Shown one piece after another: positions 17,478-26,697 of a DNA stretch of 64,000 bases (position 1 is the first letter of the stretch; each line of letters opens with the position of its first letter). A program made the position numbers and the translations under genes. Under the pieces are notes generated by a model that was not told the origin of the DNA, searched no databases, and saw only the letters and a program-made list of their open reading frames with translations. Origin of the DNA: Halalkalicoccus jeotgali B3 (GTDB taxonomy: Archaea > Halobacteriota > Halobacteria > Halobacteriales > Halalkalicoccaceae); the NCBI RefSeq assembly GCF_000196895.1, contig NC_014298.1, forward strand, positions 248,001 through 312,000, read 5' to 3'.

Positions 17478-17841
17478 CATCAGTGCTATATTCGAGTACA
17501 TTTATAAAGTGCTACTTAATCCGGTGTTAGTTGCCATATATGTCGTATTAGTATCCTACAGTGAACGTTTATACTATAATATTTGTTTTCTCTATCTGTT
17601 GGCGATCATCGTGTGAGTAGTCCATATCCGACGCTCCCCAAGAGAAGAAAAAATACGATAACAACTATCCGATCAAACTGACAGAGAGACGACCGGAGAC
17701 TGGCTTGGGACGGCGATTGTTGCAACACACTCCGTATAGCGTGTCCAAGCCAGTATTAGGAATGAACTATAATACAATATCCTCTATATCGCCAAGATAT
17801 AGGAACACTTATGATCTAATACCGAAATTACGAGACTGAAT
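17478..17841. promoter_or_regulatory. Divergent promoter region between the two amidases
   Basis: This AT-rich gap of 364 bases serves both amidase genes. Candidate TATA boxes include TTATAAAGTGC near 17503 on the minus-strand side and a run of TATA-like stretches at 17760-17830 on the plus side. No coding frame was found. A shared regulator would fit here, but no clear operator stands out. Confidence 0.4.
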
Positions 17842-19575
17842 ATGAAAATAAAAGACGAAAAATTACACAAAAGTATTTTTCCCACCGACCGAAGATCAGT
17901 AATGCAAGGGATCGGATTAGCAGGCCTTGGAGGAATCGCGTCGATGACTACAGCAGGGGCAACTGAAACTGACTCTGCGAAGTCTTTCGACCCGATCGAA
18001 GCGACCGTTCAAGACGTCCGAACTGCCATTACAAGTGGACAGGTCACTACCCGATCAATCGTACAGCACTATCTTGATCGGATCGAGGTCTATGATGAGG
18101 CGCTTAACGCGCTAATCACCGTCAATCCGCAGGCATTGGATCGTGCTGATGAGTTAGATAAGGCGCTCGAAGAGTCTGGCCCAGTCGGTCCGCTTCATGG
18201 GGTACCAATCATCGTGAAGGATAACTATGACGCCACGGATATGCCGACGACGGCTGGTGCGATTGCTCTGAAGGACTCCGTTCCACCGGATGATGCGTTC
18301 CTTGTGAAGCAACTGCGTGAGGCGGGCGGGATTATCCTTGCCAAAGGGAATCTCGACGAATTTGCAGGTGGGCCCGATGGATGGAGCTCACTTGGTGGAC
18401 AGACACCCAATCCGTATGCACTTGATCGCGTGCCGGGCGGGTCAAGCGCAGGACCAGGGGCTGCAATCGCAGCGAATTTTGCTGTCATTGGAATCGGTAC
18501 TGAGACCTCCGGTTCGCTTGTTAATCCGGCAGCATACGGAAGCTTAGTCGGGATTCGACCGACACGCGGACTTTTGAGCCGGGACGGTATTGTCCCAGTT
18601 GACTTGTCTCAGGATACCGGTGGCCCACTCACACGTACTGTCAGTGATGCTGCTGTCGCGCTTGATGTGATGCGTGGGTATGATCCGGATGATCCGATTA
18701 CTGCTCGCGGGGTAAATGAGCCGCCGCTTGACGATGAGAGTTATACCGACTTTCTGAACGAAGACGGTCTTGAAAACGTCCGTATCGGAGTTGTCAGAGA
18801 GTTCTTTGGTGCTGCCGAGAATGCTGGCGATGAACCAGGCATCACGCAGGAGCAAGCCGAAGCTGATGCAGCACAAGTAACCGAAGTTATCGACTGCGCC
18901 ATCGAAGACATGGAGCAGCACGGTGCCGAGATCGTGGACCCCGTAAGTCTCCTACCGCTGGATGACTTGCTTGACGCAGCCAGCGCCCCATCGTCGTATA
19001 AGCTATACCTGAACGAGTATCTTGAGAGCCTAGGAGACGATGCACCGTACAGGTCCGTAGAAGAGCTGGCTGCGTCGAATCTCTACGGATGTCCTGACGC
19101 TGCCAGTCTCCGTGAAGCGGCGGAAGCAGAGCCTGAGCCAGATCTCAGGGAGTCTGAAGAGTACCTGCGTGCGATCGGGGGCAAAGTTGCGCTACGAGAT
19201 GCGGTTGAACAGACGATGGTTGCGAACGATGTTGATGTCTTGTTGTATCCAACTCGAGCACGAACTCCGCCTGAAATCGGGAAGGATATGGAGCGAATCC
19301 GTCTGAACTATCCAGTGGGTCCGACTGCGGGACTCCCCTCGATTTCTGTTCCTGCAGGATTTACGGAGGACGAATACCTGCCGGTCGGATTAGAACTCCT
19401 TGGATTGGAATTCGCCGAGCCACTGCTCATCGAGACTGCGTACGCATACGAGCAAGCGACTCTGCGACGACAGGCACCGGATGGGTTTGGGCCACTCCCT
19501 GCTGATGCGCCGGACGTTCCGTACCCGGACTTTTCGTACGAGATCGCTACGGAGGGGTGTTCAGACTCGTCGTAG
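17842..19575 (+). CDS. Tat-exported amidase (amidase signature family), paralogue
   Basis: This 577-residue protein has a twin-arginine signal DRRSVMQGIGLAGLGGIASM. The catalytic triad is present: Lys126 in IIVKDNYD, Ser201 in PGGSSAGPG and Ser225 in ETSGSLVN. The nucleophile motif reads ETSGS rather than the common DTGGS, also seen in plant-type and some bacterial amidases. It is longer than its neighbour through an insertion at about residues 300-420, rich in Asp and Glu. It ends SYEIATEGCSDSS. It probably acts on a different amide from its paralogue. Confidence 0.9.
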   Translation: MKIKDEKLHKSIFPTDRRSVMQGIGLAGLGGIASMTTAGATETDSAKSFDPIEATVQDVRTAITSGQVTTRSIVQHYLDRIEVYDEALNALITVNPQALDRADELDKALEESGPVGPLHGVPIIVKDNYDATDMPTTAGAIALKDSVPPDDAFLVKQLREAGGIILAKGNLDEFAGGPDGWSSLGGQTPNPYALDRVPGGSSAGPGAAIAANFAVIGIGTETSGSLVNPAAYGSLVGIRPTRGLLSRDGIVPVDLSQDTGGPLTRTVSDAAVALDVMRGYDPDDPITARGVNEPPLDDESYTDFLNEDGLENVRIGVVREFFGAAENAGDEPGITQEQAEADAAQVTEVIDCAIEDMEQHGAEIVDPVSLLPLDDLLDAASAPSSYKLYLNEYLESLGDDAPYRSVEELAASNLYGCPDAASLREAAEAEPEPDLRESEEYLRAIGGKVALRDAVEQTMVANDVDVLLYPTRARTPPEIGKDMERIRLNYPVGPTAGLPSISVPAGFTEDEYLPVGLELLGLEFAEPLLIETAYAYEQATLRRQAPDGFGPLPADAPDVPYPDFSYEIATEGCSDSS

Positions 19576-19688
19576 GGAACCCCATGTTGTGAATGAGGTG
19601 GTGCAGGAAGCGGTTGCCGAGCTCTGATACAAGCATGCTGGCTTACCACGGCTGACTTAGCCCTACGTCTCGGCTTCTCTGTCACGGA

Positions 19689-20456
19689 TCATTCGGCGTG
19701 TGCGACAACGGAGCCGAGCGACGAGAAGCGCACAACAGCTGTTTGACCAGCTTCGATGGGGATTGGTTCGGTGATCGAACCCGTTGTGACGATATCTCCT
19801 GCTTTGAGCGTCTCGTCATGATCGGGAAGCGTCTCTGCGAGCCAGGCGACGGCGTCAGCTGGATGGCCGAGCACTGCTGCGCCGGTTCCCGTTGCTCGAC
19901 GGACACCGTCGATCAGTACTTCCACCCCTTCCCGGACGAGATCCACATCAGTGGCTGCTATTTGATCGCCAAGGAGGAGCCGAGCCGCGAGTGCATTATC
20001 GGCAATGGCCGTTGGTCCTGTAAGGTTCCAGTTCTGGATTCGGCTGTCAACTATCTCAATGGCTGGCACGAGGAGGTCGGTCGCGCTAAGAACGTCGAGG
20101 CGGCTCACCGGTGGAGACAGATCCTCTTCCAGCAGAAAGGCAATCTCCGGCTCGATTCTTGGTTCGATTCGTAGTTCTGTCTCGAAGCGCCGATCGTCTC
20201 GCACGGTATCGGCAAGGAGCCGTCCGAATGCCGGAGTATCGACGCCGAGATCAACTTGGACAGCCTCGTTTGTGAAGCCGATTTTGTACCCAACTGGCTC
20301 TCCTTCCTCAGAAATCCGGTGGTCTAGAAATGCGTCTTGGGCCGCGTATCCCTCCTCAACCGTTACGTTTGATGAGAGTGTTGTCGAGTCGATTGGCTTG
20401 GCATTTCGGTAGGCTCGATAGAGTTGCGTGCCCAACGCGTCGGGATCACTAAGCAT
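19689..20456 (-). CDS. 2-keto-4-pentenoate hydratase family protein (MhpD-like)
   Basis: This 255-residue protein belongs to the 2-oxopent-4-enoate hydratase/2-oxohepta-3-ene-1,7-dioate hydratase family, which acts in meta-cleavage of aromatics. The metal-binding EPEIAFLLEED, the substrate-lining VPAIEIVDSRIQNWN and GHPADAVAWLAETL with GDIVTTGSI are all present. Length is typical (about 260). No other aromatic-degradation genes are nearby, so it could also be a fumarylpyruvate- or oxaloacetate-type relative. It converges with the amidase at 17842, a loose link to amide or aromatic-acid use. Confidence 0.85.
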   Translation of the reverse strand: MLSDPDALGTQLYRAYRNAKPIDSTTLSSNVTVEEGYAAQDAFLDHRISEEGEPVGYKIGFTNEAVQVDLGVDTPAFGRLLADTVRDDRRFETELRIEPRIEPEIAFLLEEDLSPPVSRLDVLSATDLLVPAIEIVDSRIQNWNLTGPTAIADNALAARLLLGDQIAATDVDLVREGVEVLIDGVRRATGTGAAVLGHPADAVAWLAETLPDHDETLKAGDIVTTGSITEPIPIEAGQTAVVRFSSLGSVVAHAE

Positions 20457-20694
20457 GAGTGTAGTTCAGTTGGCATCGTTTACTACGTTGGGGACTAGGG
20501 TATCCTGTCACCGCTGGGTTGTGCATCCTGTAGTCGAGTATCGGGACACGCTTAGACGGTCTGTTTTGCTGGGCTTTGTTGGCAGACCACCATTATCCAA
20601 TGAAAGCGAGATCGGACTGGCGAGACGATTGATCTGCAAGCGATCAAATATGCGAGCTACTGTGCAACGCTTACAGCAGAGTATATCCAGAGTG

Positions 20695-20802
20695 GCCTCG
20701 ACCCCGTTGTGGGTTTCCACTCCGTCGCGATGTTGCTTTTGTTGATCGGCTGGATCAGATTCTTGGTTTCAATCCCGCTGTGAGTTTCTATCTTCTGTTG
20801 GC
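20695..20802. CRISPR. Degenerate two-repeat CRISPR relic
   Basis: Two similar segments lie 71 bases apart. Near 20696-20732: CCCCGTTGTGGGTTTCC then ACTCCGTCGCGA. At 20766-20802: GTTTCAATCCCGCTGTGAGT then TTCTATC. Read on the minus strand the second ends GGGATTGAAAC, the conserved repeat end of haloarchaeal type I arrays. From memory the first matches about 29 of 37 bases of a haloarchaeal (Halorubrum-type) repeat. The 34-base gap between them is spacer-sized. The second repeat supplies the stop codon and last codons of the CARF gene. Confidence 0.55.
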
Positions 20803-21608
20803 AGAAACGGGAGTTCCGAGGGATCTAGCCCTAGCTCGTCTATATCTCCATTCACGAGATAGTGAAATGCTTCAGCGGTATTTTTACCACTCTCCGTGGC
20901 TTCGACGAACTGGTGGCGACCTCGCTCTTCAATTGTAATGTACTCGTGATCCAATAGAGGTTTAATGATCTGAGACTGGAGACGGCGATACTTCCCGCGT
21001 ACCTTGTCCTTCACGCCTGAAGCATCATAGTAGGCGATAAATGGGAGCTCTGTATTTTCCCCGTGTTCAATCAGTCGTTTCTTGGCGACAGGGCCCTTCT
21101 CAACGACGTATTCGAGAATCGAAATCTGCTGAGGCTCGGGGGGCTGGATAGGATATTTCGGTAATTCGTATATCTCATCGACATTTTCTGCTACTGGTTC
21201 CTTAGTACCGCCAGCATAATCCTCTGCCGAGACATAGTACGGACGTGCTCCAGTTGCCATGCAGGCGATCATACCTCCAATAGCAGTAACTTTGCTTCCG
21301 GACGCGAGATTCACATGTACGTTGTGATCCTCAAACGCTGTTGCGATCTCTGCAATCGTTCCAAGTGAATCATAGAGGTCAAAGAGGTTGCAAGGGACTG
21401 TTGCGACCTCTATTCCCATAGATTTCAGGTCCTCCCGAATATCATGGTGGTATTCTGGTGTGACAATATCGTCATCTTGCTTTGCAATATCTGTCTCTCG
21501 ATAATCTAAGAGAATCACGAAATCGGCTTGTTGCTGGTCAGCTGCCTTTACGATCCGATCATACTCATAGCCAAGCGGCATGAGGTGTAACCGTTGTTTA
21601 ACGTCCAT
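20769..21608 (-). CDS. HFX_2341/DUF6293-type regulator with CARF-like domain
   Basis: This 279-residue protein has an N-terminal Rossmann-like CARF region. It starts MDVKQRLHLMPLGYEYDRIV, has the strand FVILLDYRET, and the ligand-loop signature VNLASGSKVTAIGGMIACMA at about residues 98-118. The C-terminal half is a winged helix (ISILEYVVEKGPVAKKRLIE, RRLQSQIIKPLLDHEYITIE). CARF domains sense cyclic oligoadenylates, so it probably links nucleotide signals to transcription. It is divergent from the Upf1-like helicase at 21882. Its final codons (DRNSQRD) come from a CRISPR-like repeat, so its C-terminus may have been altered. Confidence 0.78.
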   Translation of the reverse strand: MDVKQRLHLMPLGYEYDRIVKAADQQQADFVILLDYRETDIAKQDDDIVTPEYHHDIREDLKSMGIEVATVPCNLFDLYDSLGTIAEIATAFEDHNVHVNLASGSKVTAIGGMIACMATGARPYYVSAEDYAGGTKEPVAENVDEIYELPKYPIQPPEPQQISILEYVVEKGPVAKKRLIEHGENTELPFIAYYDASGVKDKVRGKYRRLQSQIIKPLLDHEYITIEERGRHQFVEATESGKNTAEAFHYLVNGDIDELGLDPSELPFLPTEDRNSQRD

Positions 21609-21881
21609 GCTTACTACCCCTCGCTGTTATCTATTTACGATTGTGCTGTTTGTTACGTCACTATCGATAACTACGTCATTAACGGCATAATGACTATAAT
21701 GCAACGACCCCCATTAGCAGGTGCTAACAAATGGCTGCCCTCGAGATCTCCCGACTCATTTGCGGACGATATCCTTCGCTCTCATCGCACCCTCCGAATT
21801 GGAGAGAAATCGGCACGCATTCTCATCCGTATAGTTCATGCATCAATGCTACTGTAAATAGAGCAATTCTTTGAGACATCA

Positions 21882-23726
21882 ATGAAAGAACAACAAGCCA
21901 CACCACAGATATCTGATAACAACGATCGCAAAACCTACCGACGAAGTCTCAAACTATTCGTCTCCGCTGAAGAAGAAGCCGACCGTGAGGATAACAAGAA
22001 GACGTTTAAGAAGAATGTTAATCCCCGGATCTTAGAATTAGACAAGGATCTTGGATACATCCCAGAAGCAATACTCACCGGGAAACGACATCGAATTTCT
22101 CTCACCTTCCAGGTGCCCTTAGAAGATGATGAAGATTACGACAACGTGAATATTCCCAATAGGTATGGAATTTATCCCCAAAACGAAGTCTTGGTTCGCT
22201 CCTGTAAAAACAGTGGAAATGGAGAATGGGAAACAAGATCCATATATGAAGCAATCGTTTCAGATATAACAAACGCCTCGATCTCGGTGTCATTACACCG
22301 ACTGGCAAGCTCGGAGGAAAAGTTGACACAAGCGTATAGGGAAATCCTCGAAGCTGAGAAAATTGATATTGGAGAATTATTGAACAGAACGCCGTATGAC
22401 CGTGAATTGAAGGGAATTAAAGCATTGTCTGACGGGTACTGTGATATTCTCTTAGGAAATCGCACCGTATCTTTTGGAGCGAACACAGCTACCCAGTCCT
22501 CGCAAAAAGACAGTGTATTGTACGAAAATGACTCCCAACGACGTGGGATTGAGAAGGCTCTTTCTGCAAATGACATAGCTTGTCTGCAAGGCCCGCCCGG
22601 TACTGGAAAAACCCGGGTTATTGTTGAACTTGTCAGGCGCTTCGTTGAAGCTGGAAAACGCGTCCTAGTAACTGCTGAGACTAACAAGGCAGTGGATAAT
22701 ATCTTGTTCGGAGATTCCTCGGAACAGAATATTAAAAACACTTGTTTACATCACTATAATCAGATCGAAGGGCTCAGTGCTGCAAGAGCGAATCCAGATG
22801 CGAGTGACAATCCTCTGGTACACCAGCTCTACGGCCAAGGGGTAACAGGCCGTGAACAAATTGTTCTGACTACCAATAATAGCGCTGCGGGGCTTGACTC
22901 AATGCCACTTGGGAAGGAGTGGTTTGATATCGCAATCATTGACGAGGCTACGCAGGCAACGCAAGCATCAGCAGCAATCCCAATGAGTCTCGCGTCTACT
23001 ACAATTCTGGTTGGAGATCACAAGCAGCTTGGACCTGAGCGAAGTTCTGATCAGCAGGAAGAGGAAACGGTTCCTAGCCAGGTATCACCATTTACGCGTC
23101 TATATGGCGAGGAAGGGCTGTATGGAAGTGCTTTAGGTGTGATGTTTGACACGCAATATCGAATGCACGAGGATATTGCGGCGTTCCCGAATCAGGAGTT
23201 CTACGATGGCCGGCTCCAAAATGGGGGTGAGATCGAGAAACTCGGAAAGGTGTCTCCCATTCTGGCCTCTCATGTTGATGGCCATGAACAGAGGGATGGG
23301 ACATCTCGGTATAATACAAAGGAGATCGAGGAGGTTGTTGATTACGCGACGAGACTGCTCAACCAGACTGATCTTAAGCCAGGTGATATTGGTATTGCAG
23401 CTGCATACCGTAGTCAAGCGGATCGGATTGAAAACCGGGTTGAAGCACTTGATAACGAGGATTATAGTGATATAGACATTTCAACGTTTGACGCCTTCCA
23501 AGGAAGTGAGCGAGAGGGGATGTTACTCTCGTTCACAGTGTCTAACAATCGAGGAGACCTTGGGTTCCTTTCAAAAGGGCAGGGAGAAAGGCGGCTAAAC
23601 GTTGCAATGACCCGCGCTCAGCGCCATCTTGCCCTGTTTGGTGATTGGGATACCCTCCGTACAGATCCTCACGGCCGATTTGAGCGGTTATATCAGACGG
23701 TAGAAGATCGGGGAAAAGTCATCTGA
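21882..23726 (+). CDS. SF1 helicase, Upf1/DNA2-like (AAA_11/AAA_12)
   Basis: This 614-residue protein has an N-terminal OB-like region followed by helicase motif I GPPGTGKTRVIVEL (near residues 237-250), motif Ia TAETNKAVDN, motif II DEATQATQ (near 353), motif III GDHKQLGP, motif IV FDTQYRMHEDIA, motif V TFDAFQGSERE and motif VI LNVAMTRAQRHL. That set is diagnostic of Upf1-like SF1B helicases acting on RNA or DNA. Base composition is more AT-rich than its neighbours, a sign of transfer. It lies between the CARF regulator and a restriction-enzyme relic, so a defence role is plausible. ATG 21882 is chosen. Confidence 0.88.
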   Translation: MKEQQATPQISDNNDRKTYRRSLKLFVSAEEEADREDNKKTFKKNVNPRILELDKDLGYIPEAILTGKRHRISLTFQVPLEDDEDYDNVNIPNRYGIYPQNEVLVRSCKNSGNGEWETRSIYEAIVSDITNASISVSLHRLASSEEKLTQAYREILEAEKIDIGELLNRTPYDRELKGIKALSDGYCDILLGNRTVSFGANTATQSSQKDSVLYENDSQRRGIEKALSANDIACLQGPPGTGKTRVIVELVRRFVEAGKRVLVTAETNKAVDNILFGDSSEQNIKNTCLHHYNQIEGLSAARANPDASDNPLVHQLYGQGVTGREQIVLTTNNSAAGLDSMPLGKEWFDIAIIDEATQATQASAAIPMSLASTTILVGDHKQLGPERSSDQQEEETVPSQVSPFTRLYGEEGLYGSALGVMFDTQYRMHEDIAAFPNQEFYDGRLQNGGEIEKLGKVSPILASHVDGHEQRDGTSRYNTKEIEEVVDYATRLLNQTDLKPGDIGIAAAYRSQADRIENRVEALDNEDYSDIDISTFDAFQGSEREGMLLSFTVSNNRGDLGFLSKGQGERRLNVAMTRAQRHLALFGDWDTLRTDPHGRFERLYQTVEDRGKVI

Positions 23727-23903
23727 ATCGGCTCTTAGAGAGTAAAGGGTTGTTGGAAAATATAGTTATGGTTGCAGATTCAATTATCAGTAAGAATTAG
23801 GTCATAGACTTACAAATTATACACTAATTATCTGAACGAGAGCACCGAATCGTTAATACCATGAGGGCGAGACAAGCGGAGCATAACGGCCTTACCGGAT
23901 CTC

Positions 23904-24374
23904 ATGTCCCAATCTGCTACCCCGACACAAAGCGAGTTCGTCGTTGAGGAATTCGACACAAGCGTCACCGAGGAAACGACAACGCAGCTCGCCCACGAGA
24001 TCGAAGAGATCGTTCGCTCACTCCGACGAGCTATCGATGATGACGATCTAATCGAAGACCTCCTTCGAAACCCCTCCCGTGTCCTTCGAGAGGCTGATTC
24101 CGTCGAACGAAGTGATCCAGAACCACTCACCCAGCAGGTTCTCATTGAGCCGCTATTCGACGCGCTGAACTACCCACCACTCTCGCTCGAAGCAGGCGAC
24201 CTCTCCGATCAGCGCGGTCAGCAGGCCGACTATGCGGCCTCTCTGAACGAGTACGCTGACATCGACTCGAACCGGCTGTTGATCGAAGCGGAGCCAATCA
24301 ACAAACGCCTCGATCAGTCAAAACACGGACTCGACCAAGTCAAAGATTGGCTTGAGAAGGACGAGATAGGTTAG
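23904..24374 (+). pseudogene. Truncated N-terminus of a long restriction-modification enzyme
   Basis: These 156 codons end abruptly at TAG after LDQVKDWLEKDEIG. The core reads QVLIEPLFDALNYPPLSLEA, DLSDQRGQQADYAASLNEYA and SNRLLIEAEPINKRLDQSKH. The LLIEAEP strand with the preceding D-Y resembles the PD-(D/E)XK nuclease edge that opens Eco57I/PglX-like or HsdR-like proteins, where a methyltransferase or helicase follows over 1000 residues. None of that remains. A decayed copy of the same region is at 5078-5230. It could still be made as a short protein, but is most likely a dead relic. Confidence 0.65.
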
Positions 24375-24433
24375 GTATCTCTTCGTGATTTGTACTGCCG
24401 TACTTCTTTAGGAACGTCTAGGAAAGGTGGCGT

Positions 24434-24781
24434 ATGCAGTTTGACGAGCTGAATGTGGCTGTGCGGGAGTTCTGTGAGAGCAGAGACTGGGGACAGTATC
24501 ATACGCCCAAAGACCTCGCTATTGGACTGGTCACGGAATCTAGTGAACTGTTGGAACTGTTCCGGTTCAAGGATCGTACCGAGCAATTGGAACTCCTTGC
24601 AGAGTCTGAAAAGCGTGAGGATATTGAGGACGAACTCGCGGACATCCTGTTCTTTCTGCTCCGATTCGCTGATCTATACGATATTGATCTGGAGGCAGCT
24701 CTAGAGCAGAAACTTGAGAAGAACGGGAAACGATATCCGGAGAACGAATATAAAGGAAGCAATGAAAAGTACGATGAATAA
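24434..24781 (+). CDS. MazG-like nucleotide pyrophosphohydrolase
   Basis: This 115-residue protein starts MQFDELNVAVREFCESRDWG. The catalytic core of MazG-like enzymes is clear: TESSELLELFRF supplies the ExxE pair and EDIEDELADILFFLLRFADL the ExxD pair that binds Mg2+. These enzymes cleave NTPs or dNTPs to the monophosphate and pyrophosphate. The short single-domain form resembles dCTPase/RS21-type proteins. It opens a three-gene operon; the next ATG is five bases after its stop, with a GAGG ribosome-binding-like sequence between. The tight linkage suggests nucleotide depletion is part of the operon's job. Confidence 0.88.
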   Translation: MQFDELNVAVREFCESRDWGQYHTPKDLAIGLVTESSELLELFRFKDRTEQLELLAESEKREDIEDELADILFFLLRFADLYDIDLEAALEQKLEKNGKRYPENEYKGSNEKYDE

Positions 24782-24786
24782 CGAGG

Positions 24787-26676
24787 ATGCTCATCTATGA
24801 AAGTACCAAATCGGGATTCTTGGACGATAACCTGACTGATCAACTGGTCCCGAAAATCAAGCAAGGGTACGAATCGAAAGGACTCGGAATCGGAAGCGAG
24901 AGCGAGGTTCGGTCGTGGGAGAACTCCTTCCAATACATGCACAAGGTACTGAGTGGAAGCGACCTCCCCGACGATGCAGGCGTAGCAATTGAGTTCAAGA
25001 TTCCACTCACCTCCCGTCGCATCGATTTTCTGATTTCGGGATACGACGAGGCCGGAAATGCGAACGTCGCCATCGTTGAGCTCAAACAGTGGGATGGGAA
25101 AACCACAGAAACGGTTGCTGATCAGGATGGGATCGTCAAAACATTCCTTGGCGGAGGGATTCGTGAGACAATCCATCCGAGTTATCAGGCGGCGTCATAT
25201 GCGCAGTTACTGCGGGATTTCAATACCAGTATCCAAGAGAAACCGATTCATCTCTATCCCGCAGCTTATCTCCACAATTTCAAGCCACAATACCGCGAGA
25301 CGATCGATAATCAGATCTACCAACCCTACACGGAGCAAGCACCCCTCTACATCCGTGGTGATGCAAAGAAACTGCGCTCGTTTCTGGAAACCCAGATCGA
25401 CGTGGGGGATGACCGAGAGACCCTCTACGAGTTAAGCGAGGGAGAACTCAGGCCGGCGAAGACGCTTCAAGATTCGCTCCTGGCCATGCTCGAGGAACAG
25501 GACGAGTTCACGTTGATTGACTCTCAGAAGGTTATCTTCGAGACGGGCGTTGAGATGGCACAGCGGTCACACCGTGATGGGCAAAAACGCGTGTTGATCG
25601 TCGATGGTGGGCCCGGAACTGGCAAGACGGTTGTAGCGATCAATATCTTGTCCGAGCTGATTCAAAACGACCTCGTGGCCCAATACGTCTCGAAGAATCG
25701 TGCGCCCAGAGCGGTCTACAAGGAAAAACTTCGGGGCGATAAGCTAGTCAAAGAAATCGAGCATCTGTTTACGGGCGCTGGGAGTTACGTGGAGACGGAG
25801 GCCGATACACTTCCCGCGCTGATCGCTGATGAGGCCCATCGTTTGAACGCGGAATCGACGTTCTTCGGTCGTGGTGAAAACCAGATCATGGAGATCATCA
25901 ACGCCGCGAAATTCAGCGTGTTCTTCATCGATGAAAGTCAGCGCGTTCACATCGATGATATTGGATCGAAAGAGGAGATTCGAAAGCATGCCCATGACTT
26001 GGGTGCTGAGGTCGAGGAGCTAACACTGGAATCGCAGTTCCGTTGTAATGGCTCGGAAGGGTATCTCGCGTGGCTCGATGACGTCCTCGAGATACGGGAT
26101 ACGGCGAATGCAGACGGGTTCGACCTCGACTATGACCTGCAGGTGTTTGATGATCCACAGACGCTTCACGAGACGATTGCGCGTCGGAATGAGGAGACCC
26201 GATTATCGCGGGTAGTCGCCGGCTACTGCTGGGAGTGGGACAAGGAGGGTCGTTCTAACCCGGAGGCGTACGATATCAAAATCGGTGACTACGAGCAAAG
26301 TTGGAATCTCGATACGAGCGAACCGTGGGCGATCGCGGAAGGATCGATCGACGAAGTCGGATGTATTCACACTTGTCAGGGGCTCGAGTTCGACTACGTT
26401 GGTGTGATCATCGGTGAGGATTTGAGATATCGAGATGGTGAGATCGTCGTCGATCACGAGGCCCGTGCGAGCACGGATCGGTCGCTGTTCGGAATCAAGA
26501 AGATGTTCAAGGAGCAACCGGAGAAGGCGGCTGCGAAAGCCGAGGAGTTGATCAAAAATACGTATCGAACGCTAATGAGCCGCGGCATGAAAGGCTGTTA
26601 CATCTACTGCTGTGATGATCAGCTTCAGGAGTATCTCAAAACACGGGTCGCAAACGTCAGTACGGGATCTCTATGA
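24787..26676 (+). CDS. PD-(D/E)XK nuclease-DUF2075 helicase fusion
   Basis: This 629-residue protein has two parts. Residues 70-105 hold a nuclease signature: Asp80 in RRIDFLIS, then AIVELKQWD with Glu98 and Lys100, as in PD-(D/E)XK enzymes. From about residue 270 follows a DUF2075 ATPase/helicase: Walker A DGGPGTGKTVVA, Walker B LIADEAHRL, FFIDESQRV, an Arg-bearing motif LTLESQFRCNG and HTCQGLEFDYVGVII as motif V. DUF2075 proteins often occur in defence islands. The order after MazG and before an EEP nuclease, with gaps of 5 and 21 bases, marks a single transcription unit. Confidence 0.85.
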   Translation: MLIYESTKSGFLDDNLTDQLVPKIKQGYESKGLGIGSESEVRSWENSFQYMHKVLSGSDLPDDAGVAIEFKIPLTSRRIDFLISGYDEAGNANVAIVELKQWDGKTTETVADQDGIVKTFLGGGIRETIHPSYQAASYAQLLRDFNTSIQEKPIHLYPAAYLHNFKPQYRETIDNQIYQPYTEQAPLYIRGDAKKLRSFLETQIDVGDDRETLYELSEGELRPAKTLQDSLLAMLEEQDEFTLIDSQKVIFETGVEMAQRSHRDGQKRVLIVDGGPGTGKTVVAINILSELIQNDLVAQYVSKNRAPRAVYKEKLRGDKLVKEIEHLFTGAGSYVETEADTLPALIADEAHRLNAESTFFGRGENQIMEIINAAKFSVFFIDESQRVHIDDIGSKEEIRKHAHDLGAEVEELTLESQFRCNGSEGYLAWLDDVLEIRDTANADGFDLDYDLQVFDDPQTLHETIARRNEETRLSRVVAGYCWEWDKEGRSNPEAYDIKIGDYEQSWNLDTSEPWAIAEGSIDEVGCIHTCQGLEFDYVGVIIGEDLRYRDGEIVVDHEARASTDRSLFGIKKMFKEQPEKAAAKAEELIKNTYRTLMSRGMKGCYIYCCDDQLQEYLKTRVANVSTGSL

Positions 26677-26697
26677 CGGATATTAAGACACAGGACT

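Noticed and set aside
17716-17760. GTTGCAACACACTCC near the amidase promoters as a third inverted-repeat copy
   Set aside because: Only about six bases agree with the 12-bp arm and there is no opposing arm nearby.
20695-20802. An active CRISPR array
   Set aside because: There are only two diverged repeats, no cas genes in the window and one repeat lies in coding DNA, so it is called a relic.
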